Positions 1 through 8,576 of a stretch of 64,000 nucleotides of DNA are shown here, piece after piece. Every line of letters begins with the position of its first letter. Positions within the stretch are counted from its first letter, which is position 1. The notes beneath the pieces are model-generated. The model saw only the letters and a program-made list of their open reading frames with translations. It did not search any database and was not told where the DNA came from. The stretch spans positions 2,790,001 to 2,854,000 of the forward strand of contig NC_018020.1 of NCBI RefSeq assembly GCF_000266885.1, read 5' to 3'. The DNA comes from Turneriella parva DSM 21527. Its GTDB lineage: Bacteria; Spirochaetota; Leptospiria; Turneriellales; Turneriellaceae. The translations under genes and the position numbers were made by a program.

Positions 1-520
1 CGATGATTTTCATATTCTCTTCGAGGGTGAAGTCAGAGAGCATGAAGGCTTTGATTTCGTTTTCTTTGGGGTTCGGAAATTCTTTGCCGCGAATTTTGAC
101 CGGGCCAACGCCCATGCGAATGCGGACAAACTTGTCAGACTTAAGGCCGCGCGCGATCGACTCGACGCCGATGTTCGGTATTTCTGGCGGGCCCTGCGCA
201 ACGACAACTTCGCCGTATTTCAGCGTGATGTCGTCATGCACGACGATGATATTGGCAACCTGCACCCGCAGAAACGAAGCGATGTAGAGCACGGCTTCGC
301 CTGAGAGATCCATGAAGGTCTGTGGCTTCAAGAGCACGATGTCATGGCCTTCGAAGTCGCCCTGGCCGAGCAGCGACTTTTTTTTCTTCGTTTTAATCTG
401 AATGCCGGTGTTGTTCGCGAGAACATCGACAACTTTAAAGCCGATGTTCTTGCGATTATTCATGTATCGGTCGCCGGGGTTGCCGAGACCAATTACAAGT
501 TTTAGATTCGAGAGCGCCAT
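1..520 (-). CDS. pth: Peptidyl-tRNA hydrolase family protein, 3'-truncated by the window edge
   Basis: Pth releases tRNA from peptidyl-tRNA that has dropped off the ribosome. The visible 173 residues start MALSNLKLVIGLGNPG and carry the family blocks in order: GLGNPG (11-16), KPQTFMDLSG (65-74), VVHDD (93-97), and a GxGxxR-like region around MGVG. Asp96 and Asn14 are in place. The residue matching the catalytic His20 of E. coli Pth is Lys24 (RKNIG instead of RHNxG), and the residue matching Asn68 is Asp71. The usual GGHNG block is replaced by PEIPNIG. The gene lies 25 nt downstream of rplY and is the third gene of prs-rplY-pth, the standard pth location. The C-terminus runs off the window. 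Family membership is sure; normal catalysis is not. Confidence 0.88.
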   Translation of the reverse strand, partial: MALSNLKLVIGLGNPGDRYMNNRKNIGFKVVDVLANNTGIQIKTKKKKSLLGQGDFEGHDIVLLKPQTFMDLSGEAVLYIASFLRVQVANIIVVHDDITLKYGEVVVAQGPPEIPNIGVESIARGLKSDKFVRIRMGVGPVKIRGKEFPNPKENEIKAFMLSDFTLEENMKII

Positions 521-545
521 TCAGTCAGCGGATGCGATACCCTGT

Positions 546-1181
546 TTATTTCTTTGCAGGTTCTGCTTTCGCCGCAGCAGCAGGCGCAGCGCCTGCTGCT
601 GGTGCTGCAGCAGCCGCAGGTGCTGCCTCTTCTTCTTTAGCAGCATGCGTCACGTGGCAGATAACCGTCTGTGGATCCATGAGTATTTTACTCTCAGGTG
701 GCAGCTGAACGTCGCTGACGTGAATCGAACCACCGATGTCGAGATGCGAAATGTCGATTGTCAGAAATTCTGTGAGGTGTCTTGGGTACGTTTCGTATGG
801 TACTTCGGTCAGGAATATCTCGAGAACGCCACCGTTCTTCACGCCTTCGGGCTTGCCTTCGACGTGAACCGCGATACGCGTGCGCAGTTTTTCGTCTTGC
901 GAAACGCGGTAGAAGTCGAGGTGCTGAACCATTTCATTGACCGGGTGCGACTGGTAGTCTTTAACGAAGACCTGTTCGATTTTGCCGTCGATATCGAGGT
1001 CGATGAGGCGCGATTCTGAAATGCCGTGTGCAAACAGTTTGCGCGTGTCTTTCTCGAAGATCTGAATATTTTCGCTCTTACCGTGGTTATAGATCACAGC
1101 AGGAATGATTCCCGCACGCAGCAGATTCTTGCCGCCGATTTTGCCATCCCGCTTTTGAGCCTTGAGTGTTGCCTTTTCCAT
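546..1181 (-). CDS. rplY: 50S ribosomal protein L25 (long, CTC/TL5 type)
   Basis: L25 binds 5S rRNA in the large subunit. At 211 residues this is the long CTC/TL5 form: an N-terminal 5S-binding beta-barrel (about 1-95, with GGKNLLRAGIIPAVIYNHG near 16-34), then a second beta domain (about 96-185) and a low-complexity Ala/Pro/Glu/Lys tail of about 30 residues. The start is backed by an AGGAG box upstream on the minus strand. It lies between prs and pth and is probably cotranscribed with both. The Ala/Pro tail is common in the family and has no known function. Confidence 0.95.
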   Translation of the reverse strand: MEKATLKAQKRDGKIGGKNLLRAGIIPAVIYNHGKSENIQIFEKDTRKLFAHGISESRLIDLDIDGKIEQVFVKDYQSHPVNEMVQHLDFYRVSQDEKLRTRIAVHVEGKPEGVKNGGVLEIFLTEVPYETYPRHLTEFLTIDISHLDIGGSIHVSDVQLPPESKILMDPQTVICHVTHAAKEEEAAPAAAAAPAAGAAPAAAAKAEPAKK

Positions 1182-1198
1182 TTTATTCTCCTGCTGAT

Positions 1199-2140
1199 TT
1201 ATAGAAACAATGAGCTGACCGAACGCTCTTCGTGAATGCGCTGTATTGCGGTGCCAAAGATGGCCCCGACAGAGAGCACGCGCATACGCGGAAAACGCTT
1301 CTCGTCAGAAATTTGCAATGTGTTGGTAACGACGACCTCGTCGATGGGTGAACCGATCAGGTTCTGTATTGCATTGCCCGAAAGCACGCCGTGCGTTGCC
1401 GCCGCGATGATCTTCAGTGCGCCTTTTTCTTTGAGGGCAATCGCCGCCTTGCAGATTGTGCCTGCAGTATCGATCATGTCGTCGATGAGGAGGCAATTTT
1501 TACCTTCAACGTTACCGACAATGTTCATGACTTCTGCTTCATTCGCGCGTTCGCGGCGCTTGTCGATAATCGCCATGTTGGCACCGAGCTGCTTACCGAA
1601 GAACCGCGCGCGTTCTGCACCGCCCGAATCGGGCGATACAATCACGAGTTCGCCCAGCGCAAGTTCTTTAAAGTACTTCACCAGAATGGGCGCCCCAAAC
1701 AGGTGATCGACGGGTATTTCGAAAAAGCCCTGAATTTGGTTCGCGTGCAGGTCCATCGAAAGAATGCGCTTCACGCCAATCGCTTCGAGCATGGTGGCCA
1801 CAACTTTGGCCGAAATCGGCACGCGCGGTTCGACCTTTCTGTCTTGCCGGGCATAGCCGTAATAGGGTATAACTGCCGTAATGCGCCGGGCCGAGGCGCG
1901 GCGCAGCGCGTCGACGATCAGCATGAGCTCCATCAGGTTGTCGTTTGCGGGGTTGCTCGTCGATTGAATGACAAATACGTCGGAGCCCCGGACATTTTCT
2001 GAGATCTTAACCGAAATTTCGCCGTCGCTGAATCGCCTGCACTCAATGCCGCCGAGTTTAATGCCCAGCGAATCGGCGATTTCTTGTGCCAGGCCCGGGT
2101 TCGACCGGCCAGCAAGTACTTTGAGTTCAGCTTCGACCAT
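1199..2140 (-). CDS. prs: Ribose-phosphate pyrophosphokinase (PRPP synthetase)
   Basis: The enzyme makes PRPP from ribose 5-phosphate and ATP, for purine, pyrimidine, NAD, His and Trp synthesis. The protein has 313 residues, the usual length. It shows the ATP-binding region with [10 protein letters not shown], the PRPP/ribose-5-phosphate region [19 protein letters not shown], the flexible-loop KRRE motif, and the DDMIDTAGT phosphate-binding loop. The reading frame is open further upstream, but that extension has no family similarity. The ATG at 2140 ([11 protein letters not shown]) matches the usual start. It is the first gene of prs-rplY-pth. Confidence 0.96.
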   Translation of the reverse strand: MVEAELKVLAGRSNPGLAQEIADSLGIKLGGIECRRFSDGEISVKISENVRGSDVFVIQSTSNPANDNLMELMLIVDALRRASARRITAVIPYYGYARQDRKVEPRVPISAKVVATMLEAIGVKRILSMDLHANQIQGFFEIPVDHLFGAPILVKYFKELALGELVIVSPDSGGAERARFFGKQLGANMAIIDKRRERANEAEVMNIVGNVEGKNCLLIDDMIDTAGTICKAAIALKEKGALKIIAAATHGVLSGNAIQNLIGSPIDEVVVTNTLQISDEKRFPRMRVLSVGAIFGTAIQRIHEERSVSSLFL

Positions 2141-2274
2141 GAGATTTTTCGCCGGCCAACGGACCGTACCGGCTAGATTGTGGTTTTCAGACACGCTGTA
2201 AACTATTTCAGGCACCCTGCATGTCTGCCGGGTGCCGGCCTGACGGGCGGGCGGCCAGGTTCTGCCAGACTGCG

Positions 2275-3924
2275 TCAGATTTCGCGCCGGTGCGTCTCGG
2301 GCAAAAAGAAGATGCCCATGACCGCAGACGCCGCCGCAACGACTACAGGGTACCAGAGCCCGTAGTAGATGTCGCCGGTGGCGGCCACCATCGCAAAGGC
2401 GACGGTCGGCAGAAATCCGCCGAACCAGCCATTGCCGATGTGGTAGGGCAGCGACATAGAAGTGTAGCGAATGTTCGTCGGGAAAAGTTCGACGAGCCAT
2501 GCGGCAATGGGACCATAGACCATCGTCACGTAGATCACGAGCAGCGAAAGCAGCAGCAGCACCATGGGGATATTGACTCTACTCGGGTCGGCCCTGAGCG
2601 GATAACCGGCCGCTGTGACTGCCGCGCCGATTTCTTTTTCTGCCGCTGCGAAGTGCTCTTTGAACTCCGCCGTGCCGAGGTTGCCGCCGTTTCGCACGCT
2701 AATCTCTTGCGTGCCGACTTTGACGCTGGCAGCATAACCTGGCGGCGCCGGTTCTGTGCGATACGCTACGGCCCGTTTCGCGAGTACAGAGCGCGCGACG
2801 TCGCAGCCGCTCGTGAACTTCGCCGAACCGACCGGGTCGAACTGAAAGCTACAGGTTTTTAGGTCGGCTGAAATCGTGACCGGGCTCTGCTGCGCCGCCT
2901 TGTAGAGGGCGGGATTTGCATATTGAGTTAGCGCATGAAAAATCGGAAAGTAGGTCGCCGCAGCAATGAGGCAGCCGAGCAGAACAACGGGTTTACGTCC
3001 GACCCTGTCTGAGAGGGCCCCAAAGAAGAGAAAGAACGGCGTGCCGATTAAGAGCGCGCCCGCGATCAGCAGGTTGGCCGTTTCTGCTTCGACTTTTAAT
3101 ATCTGCAATAAGAAAAAGAGCGCGTAGAACTGCCCGGTATACCAAACCACTGCCTGGCCCGCGGTGCCGCCGAGCAGCGAGAACAGAACAATTTTCAAAT
3201 TTTTCCATTTTGCAAACGCATCTTTCAAGGGTGAGGCGGATGTCTTGCCTTCTGCCTTCATGCGCTGAAAGACAGGGGATTCAGAGAGCTGCAAACGAAT
3301 ATAGACCGAAATCGCCAGCAGGGCAATGGACAGCAAGAACGGAATGCGCCAGGCCCAGACATCGAAGTCAGCCTTGAAGAGGCTGCGACATCCTAATATT
3401 ACCAATAAAGAAAGAAAGAGGCCTAGGGTTGCGGTCGTTTGAATAAAGCTCGTATAGAAACCGCGCCGGCCATGAGGGGCATGTTCGGCGACATAGGTGG
3501 CGGCCCCGCCATATTCGCCGCCGAGCGCGAGGCCCTGCAGCAACCGCAGCGAAACGAGCACAATGGGCGCCGTCACGCCGATCGTCGCATAAGATGGCAG
3601 AACGCCGACGAGTGCGGTTGATATGCCCATGATCAGAATCGTGATCAGAAAAGTGTGCTTGCGGCCCACCCGGTCGCCGAGCCTGCCGAAAACAATCGCG
3701 CCAAACGGGCGCACGGCAAAGCCCGCGGCGAATGCCATGAGGGCAAAGATGAACCCGGTCGTTTCATTGACGCCCGAGAAAAACTGTTTGCTGATGATAC
3801 CCGCGAGCGAACCATAAAGATAGAAATCGTACCACTCAAACACTGTGCCGAGCGATGCCGCGAATATCACCCGTTTCTCTTCGCGTGTCATCGGCGCATG
3901 TTTGGTTTTTTTCTTCTGGCTCAT
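2275..3924 (-). CDS. MFS transporter, metabolite:H+ symporter (MHS/ProP-like) family
   Basis: An inner-membrane proton-coupled symporter of the group that includes ProP, KgtP and ShiA; the substrate cannot be told from sequence. The 549 residues open with a cytoplasmic Lys-rich stretch, then [17 protein letters not shown], a signature of this group. The MFS loop motif [13 protein letters not shown] lies between TM2 and TM3, with a second copy ([13 protein letters not shown]) between TM8 and TM9. About 12 membrane segments are seen. A soluble insert of about 110 residues, around 325-440, separates two late TM segments; similar long forms exist in proteobacteria. The start at 3924 (MSQKKKTK) is preferred over an in-frame ATG six codons upstream; neither has a strong RBS. 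A GGCACCC/GGGTGCC hairpin at 2211-2236 lies just past the stop and could weakly terminate transcription. Confidence 0.85.
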   Translation of the reverse strand: MSQKKKTKHAPMTREEKRVIFAASLGTVFEWYDFYLYGSLAGIISKQFFSGVNETTGFIFALMAFAAGFAVRPFGAIVFGRLGDRVGRKHTFLITILIMGISTALVGVLPSYATIGVTAPIVLVSLRLLQGLALGGEYGGAATYVAEHAPHGRRGFYTSFIQTTATLGLFLSLLVILGCRSLFKADFDVWAWRIPFLLSIALLAISVYIRLQLSESPVFQRMKAEGKTSASPLKDAFAKWKNLKIVLFSLLGGTAGQAVVWYTGQFYALFFLLQILKVEAETANLLIAGALLIGTPFFLFFGALSDRVGRKPVVLLGCLIAAATYFPIFHALTQYANPALYKAAQQSPVTISADLKTCSFQFDPVGSAKFTSGCDVARSVLAKRAVAYRTEPAPPGYAASVKVGTQEISVRNGGNLGTAEFKEHFAAAEKEIGAAVTAAGYPLRADPSRVNIPMVLLLLSLLVIYVTMVYGPIAAWLVELFPTNIRYTSMSLPYHIGNGWFGGFLPTVAFAMVAATGDIYYGLWYPVVVAAASAVMGIFFLPETHRREI

Positions 3925-4049
3925 GGTGGGTGACCGGTGCACCCTGCCATAGCGCCGCCGTAAACTCCGATTCGCTCAGGCATTCTGCATTTCCGTAAAC
4001 CGTTAGCTCTTTACGGCCTCTCTCTTTTGTTTTTTCAGGAGGCATGCCG

Positions 4050-6032
4050 ATGCGCGGAACCCTGACTTTTCCCGGTGACAAATCTCTGTCGCACCGGGCT
4101 GCGATTCTGGCGACGCTCGCAAGCGGCACTTCGACGATTTCGAATTTTCTCGATGCGGGCGACACGATGAACACGCTGAAGGCGATGCAGGCGCTCGGTG
4201 CGCGTGTCACCGAAACGGGCCCCCGCAGCTTTCGCATTGAATCGGGGGGATTAAAAACTCTCAGGTCTCCAGAGACCGTGATTGATTGCGGCAACTCTGG
4301 CACGGGAGCTCGCCTCATCATGGGCCTTGTCGCCGGTCTCGAAGGGGTGAGCGCCGTGATCGATGGCGATGCGAGTCTCAGAAAGCGGCCGATGCGCCGC
4401 GTGCTGGCGCCCCTCGAGAAGCTCGGGGCAAAATTTGAGTGGCTAAGCGATACCGACTGCCTGCCCGTGCGCATTCATGGCACGAAAATTCACAAAGTCG
4501 AATTTACCGAAACGCTGGGCTCGGCGCAGGTGAAGTCTGCAGTGATGCTTGCTGCACTCGCATCGGGTGCTGAGCTTACGCTAACAGAAAATATTCCGTC
4601 GCGCGACCACACCGAGAACATGCTGCGCTTCGCGGGAGTGCAGGTTCTGCGTGAAGGCAATACCATTCGCGTGCCTGCGGGGCAGGTGCCCGCGCCGCGT
4701 GAATATAAAATATGGGGAGATATATCTTCAGCAGCCTTTTTTGCTGTGGGGGCAAGCCTAGTGCCTGACAGCGAACTGGTGCTCCGCGGTGTGCTATTGA
4801 ATCCGTTTCGAGATCGTTATCTCACTGCACTCAAAGACATGGGGGCAGCGATTGAAATTCTGCCGCAGCGCGATGAGTGTGGCGAAAAGGGTGGCGATGT
4901 GATGGTGCGTTCGTCGCGCCTCAAAGGCATTCAGCTGCCGGCCGAGAGTATTCCGTCACTGATAGACGAGATACCCGTGCTGACGATTGCCGGGGCATTT
5001 GCTTCGGGCAGGTTCTCGTACCGCGACGCGAAAGAACTGCGCGTCAAAGAGTCAGACCGCATCGGCATCATGGTGAAGAATCTGCAGGCGTGCGGGGTTG
5101 CTGTTACCGAATTCGACGACGGACTCGAACTTGCCGGCGACCCACAGCGCAGGCTTACGGGCACCATTGAACCCCACATGGATCACCGTATCGTCATGTC
5201 GTTTGAAGTCGCGAATCTTGCGGGCGGCGGTGGCCTCAAGATCGACGGCAAAGAGTGGATAGAGACGAGCTTTCCCTCTTTTTACGAGAAACTGCAATTT
5301 GTGACCTCGGGAAAGATGCCCGATCACAAAAAGATCGAGGTGATCACCATCGACGGCCCGGCAGGTTCGGGCAAATCGACAGTTGCGTACATGGTGGCGA
5401 AGGCGCTGGGGTATAACCAGATCGACTCGGGCGCGCTCTATCGCGCATTTACCTGGGCAGGCTATGAAAAATTTCGCCAGCTCGGCGGCAGCGGTGACTG
5501 GGCGACAGCGATTGAAGCGAACAGCGGGCTCAAGACGTATCTTTCTGAGATCCCCCTTGAAATATCTTTTGGTAGCGACGGCCGCCAGCACGTTTATGCT
5601 GCCGGGCGCGAACTCGGCGATGAGCTGCGTTCGCCCGAAATTGCGAGCCGCATTAAGCCCGTTGCCGATGCGCGCTACCTGCGCGAGCGGGTGCGCGAAG
5701 TTTTAGTCGATGCCGCGAGCAGGTTTTCACTCGTCGCCGACGGCCGCGACATGGGCACCGATGTTTTTGTCGATGCGGCCTATAAGTTCTTTCTGACGGC
5801 CGACAGCCGCACGCGCGCGGCACGCCGCCTGGCAGAATTTCAACAGAAACAGGCGGGCATTACCCTCGATGAAGTGCAGGCGCAGATTGAAGCTCGCGAC
5901 CGCGACGACGAAAATCGCGAATTTGGGGGGCTGAGGCCGGCCCATGAGGCCATTTTCATTGACACGTCGTCTCGAACTCAGGAGCGAGTGGCAGATATAA
6001 TGCTCGCGTATATCCGTTGTGCACGGATGTAA
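4050..6032 (+). CDS. aroA-cmk: Fused EPSP synthase (AroA) - cytidylate kinase (Cmk)
   Basis: One uninterrupted frame encodes two enzymes. Residues 1 to about 425 are EPSP synthase (shikimate pathway): GDKSLSHR at the N-terminus, CGNSGTGARL, LRKRPM, SAQVKSAVML, RDHTENML, DEIPVL, KESDRI and MDHRIVMSF, resembling class II enzymes. From residue 428 a cytidylate kinase follows (CMP/dCMP to the diphosphates): P-loop GPAGSGKST, DSGALYRA, ADGRDMGTD, and the C-terminal RDRDDENR and AIFIDTS. A linker of about ten residues joins the halves, with no stop, frameshift or internal RBS. An ATG at 4044 lies only 1 nt after the AGGAGG box (4037-4042), so the ATG at 4050, 7 nt away, is the better start. rpsA follows. 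aroA and cmk are neighbours of rpsA in many bacteria, so the fusion preserves a known gene order. Confidence 0.93.
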   Translation: MRGTLTFPGDKSLSHRAAILATLASGTSTISNFLDAGDTMNTLKAMQALGARVTETGPRSFRIESGGLKTLRSPETVIDCGNSGTGARLIMGLVAGLEGVSAVIDGDASLRKRPMRRVLAPLEKLGAKFEWLSDTDCLPVRIHGTKIHKVEFTETLGSAQVKSAVMLAALASGAELTLTENIPSRDHTENMLRFAGVQVLREGNTIRVPAGQVPAPREYKIWGDISSAAFFAVGASLVPDSELVLRGVLLNPFRDRYLTALKDMGAAIEILPQRDECGEKGGDVMVRSSRLKGIQLPAESIPSLIDEIPVLTIAGAFASGRFSYRDAKELRVKESDRIGIMVKNLQACGVAVTEFDDGLELAGDPQRRLTGTIEPHMDHRIVMSFEVANLAGGGGLKIDGKEWIETSFPSFYEKLQFVTSGKMPDHKKIEVITIDGPAGSGKSTVAYMVAKALGYNQIDSGALYRAFTWAGYEKFRQLGGSGDWATAIEANSGLKTYLSEIPLEISFGSDGRQHVYAAGRELGDELRSPEIASRIKPVADARYLRERVREVLVDAASRFSLVADGRDMGTDVFVDAAYKFFLTADSRTRAARRLAEFQQKQAGITLDEVQAQIEARDRDDENREFGGLRPAHEAIFIDTSSRTQERVADIMLAYIRCARM

Positions 6033-6143
6033 ACGGGTCGGCGGCCACTTGCTGATTGTATAGTCATCAGCCTGGGTGTTTGCCGACGACCGGGGCGCAG
6101 CAGCCGGGCGTCAGATTGCGGCCGGTGAATAAGGTGGTTTTCC

Positions 6144-7847
6144 ATGGCAACGCGTAAGGTTCTTTTCCAAGACAGCAACGTCTCAATGGCAGACGTTTTT
6201 AAGACTGACACAGAAGTGGCAGATATTCGCTCAGGCGCAGAAGTCAGCGGCAAGATCGTCAGCATTACTCCTGAATTTGCGATCATCGACATGGGTGGCA
6301 AATCTGAAGGCCGCATCGGCATTCGTGAATTCGATACCGAGCCCGCAGTCGGCGAAACAGTCGAGGCGCTCGTGCGCTCTTATGACCGCGACACGGGCCT
6401 CGTTTTGCTCTCGAAGCGCGAACTCGAATTGCGCAAGGGCTGGGAAGTTGTTAAAGAAGCATTTGAAAAACAAGTGCCGGTAAATGCACTCATTAAGCGT
6501 TCAATGCGCGATGGCTACATGGTGAATGTTGAAGGCGTCTTTATGTTTCTGCCGCATACTGCGGTGGGCCTTCTCGGGCCGCGTGACCGTGGCGCGAAAA
6601 AAGTCAGCATCATCGGCCAGACATACCTCGTCAAAATTACCGAGCTCAATGAGCGCCGCAAGTCGGGCACAGTTTCACGCAAGATTTTTCAAGACGAGCA
6701 GAACGCTACCGTCTGGAAAGACATCGGCAACAAAATTCACATCGGCGACAGCGTGCAGGGCATCGTGACCAAGCACACCAACTCGGGTGTTTTTGTGAAC
6801 GTTCAGGGCATCGAGGGTTTTCTGCACCGCAGCAACCTGACGTGGGAGCGCAAAGCCGACAGCGCAAAAGATAAACTCGAAGTCGGTCAAGAAGTGACCG
6901 TGCGCGTTCTGGAAATCGAACCTGAGAACAACCGCCTGTCGCTTGGCCTCAAGCAGCTGACCGACGACCCATGGTCAACGGTGCTCACCCGCTTCAAAGT
7001 GGGCGACAAAGTGACGGGCACGGTTTCATTCGTCGCGAACTACGGTGCATTCATAGAGCTCGGCCAGGGCCTCGAAGGCCTCTTGCACATCACCGAGATG
7101 AGCTGGACACGCAAGGTCAACCACGCGAACGAAATTCTCAAAGTAGGGCAAGAAGTTGAGACCAAGATTATTGGTATCAACAAAGACGACAAGCGCATCT
7201 CGCTCGGGCTGCGCCAGCTGCATGCCAACCCATGGGATACCATTCGCACCGAAATCAAAATCGGCGAAACCATGAAGGGCAAAATTCGTGGCCTCACCAA
7301 TACCGGTATCTTCGTTGCGATCACCGACAGCATCGACGGTTTAATCAAGAAAGAAGACATCGGCTGGACAGAACCTGCACCAGACCCGAAAAAAACCTAT
7401 AAAATCGGCGACGAGATTGAATTCAAGGTTATCGAAATTAACTCTGAAGACCGCAAGGTGCAGTGCTCGATTCGCCACACGCTGCCGAACCCTTACAAAA
7501 AGCTGCGCGACAAATACCCACGCGGTACCGTCATCGAAGGTACCGTTTCGGGCATCGTCGACTTCGGTATCTTTATCAAATTTGATGAAGGTTATGAAGG
7601 TCTCGCACACCTTTCTACGATGGAAAAAGAGCAGGTGACTACCTACAAGAAGACCTTCACCAAAGGCCAGCCGGTCAAGGCAGTCATCAAGAGCATTGAC
7701 CCCGAGAGCCGCAAGATTTCATTGTCGCTTAAAGACGTAACGTACGCGCTCGAGAAAATCGAAATGCGACAATACCTCGAAAAAGAGAATACCAATAAGG
7801 CAGAGACAACGAGCCCCTTTGCCAACCTGAAAACCCTGGTGTCGTGA
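6144..7847 (+). CDS. rpsA: 30S ribosomal protein S1
   Basis: S1 binds mRNA on the small subunit and helps start translation of structured messages. The 567 residues hold six S1 RNA-binding repeats of about 70-85 residues; repeats 3 to 6 are easily recognised by blocks such as TNSGVFVNVQGIEGFLHRSN, ANYGAFIELGQGLEGLLHIT, TNTGIFVAI and VDFGIFIKFDEGYEGLAHLS. An AAGGTGG box precedes the ATG. It follows the aroA-cmk fusion by 111 nt. Its stop overlaps the GTG of the next gene by 4 nt, tying a membrane transport pair to a ribosomal protein gene. Confidence 0.97.
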   Translation: MATRKVLFQDSNVSMADVFKTDTEVADIRSGAEVSGKIVSITPEFAIIDMGGKSEGRIGIREFDTEPAVGETVEALVRSYDRDTGLVLLSKRELELRKGWEVVKEAFEKQVPVNALIKRSMRDGYMVNVEGVFMFLPHTAVGLLGPRDRGAKKVSIIGQTYLVKITELNERRKSGTVSRKIFQDEQNATVWKDIGNKIHIGDSVQGIVTKHTNSGVFVNVQGIEGFLHRSNLTWERKADSAKDKLEVGQEVTVRVLEIEPENNRLSLGLKQLTDDPWSTVLTRFKVGDKVTGTVSFVANYGAFIELGQGLEGLLHITEMSWTRKVNHANEILKVGQEVETKIIGINKDDKRISLGLRQLHANPWDTIRTEIKIGETMKGKIRGLTNTGIFVAITDSIDGLIKKEDIGWTEPAPDPKKTYKIGDEIEFKVIEINSEDRKVQCSIRHTLPNPYKKLRDKYPRGTVIEGTVSGIVDFGIFIKFDEGYEGLAHLSTMEKEQVTTYKKTFTKGQPVKAVIKSIDPESRKISLSLKDVTYALEKIEMRQYLEKENTNKAETTSPFANLKTLVS

Positions 7848-8575
7848 AACGTAACCCTTTGACCGTCGTCTGGCAGATTTGCCGGCGCGAACTCAAAAGT
7901 TATTTTCAATCACCCCTGGCGTATTTCATCTTAAGTATCTCGTTTAGCCTCGCGTTTCTGTGGGGCTACGCATACATTCGCCACGAAAGCACTTCAACTT
8001 TGGCGTTGCAGCGCATTTTCTACATGCTCTCGGGCACGACGATGATCACGGGCGTGCTGATTTCGATGCGGCTCATTGCCGAAGAGAAAATGAACGGCAC
8101 GATCGAGCTGCTTTTCACCTCGCCGATCAGCGAAGCGCAGCTTGTCACAGGCAAGTTTCTTTCTGCACTGCTTTTTCTGGTGGTGCAGGCTGTGGTGACA
8201 TTGCCGATCGCCTTACTCGTCGTGGTTTTTGGGGGCAGCAACCTCGGGCATGTCGCAGCCGGATTTCTCGGCGTGCTGCTCATTGGTGCTGCGGTGGCGG
8301 CCATGGGCACCTTCTATTCATCGCTCACCAAGACGCAGCTTTTGGCGGCTCTCATGACCGCCGCGAATCTGGTGTTTTTTCTGTTGCTTGGTTTTTTTTC
8401 TCCTTTTATCGACCAACCGCTAAAGAGCGTGTTGCGAGAACTCAGTTTCTACGTGCACTTTATGGATTTTGAGAAGGGCGTGATTTCAGTGAAGCATATG
8501 CTTTTCTATTTCAGCATCATCATTCTTTATCTGTACGCAGCGTCGATGGTGCTGGCATCGCGCAGGTGGCGTTGA
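7844..8575 (+). CDS. ABC-2 type transporter permease, GldF-like
   Basis: A 243-residue inner-membrane protein with about six membrane segments. The family pattern includes an N-terminal RRELKSYFQSPLAYFILS block and an EEKMNGTIELLFTSPIS segment after TM2, typical of ABC-2 permeases of the GldF/NosY group. It starts at a GTG that overlaps the rpsA stop (GTGA) and is followed 1 nt later by a GldG-like gene. Together these look like the membrane part of an ABC exporter. The ATPase expected for such a system is not in this window. The substrate is unknown; some relatives support gliding, but nothing here shows that role. Confidence 0.85.
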   Translation: MKRNPLTVVWQICRRELKSYFQSPLAYFILSISFSLAFLWGYAYIRHESTSTLALQRIFYMLSGTTMITGVLISMRLIAEEKMNGTIELLFTSPISEAQLVTGKFLSALLFLVVQAVVTLPIALLVVVFGGSNLGHVAAGFLGVLLIGAAVAAMGTFYSSLTKTQLLAALMTAANLVFFLLLGFFSPFIDQPLKSVLRELSFYVHFMDFEKGVISVKHMLFYFSIIILYLYAASMVLASRRWR

Positions 8576-8576
8576 C

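Noticed and set aside
2141-2500. Longer N-terminus for prs (433 codons from 2500).
   Set aside because: The extra 120 residues have no PRPP synthetase similarity and overlap the end of the MFS gene on the same strand; the ATG at 2140 gives the standard length.
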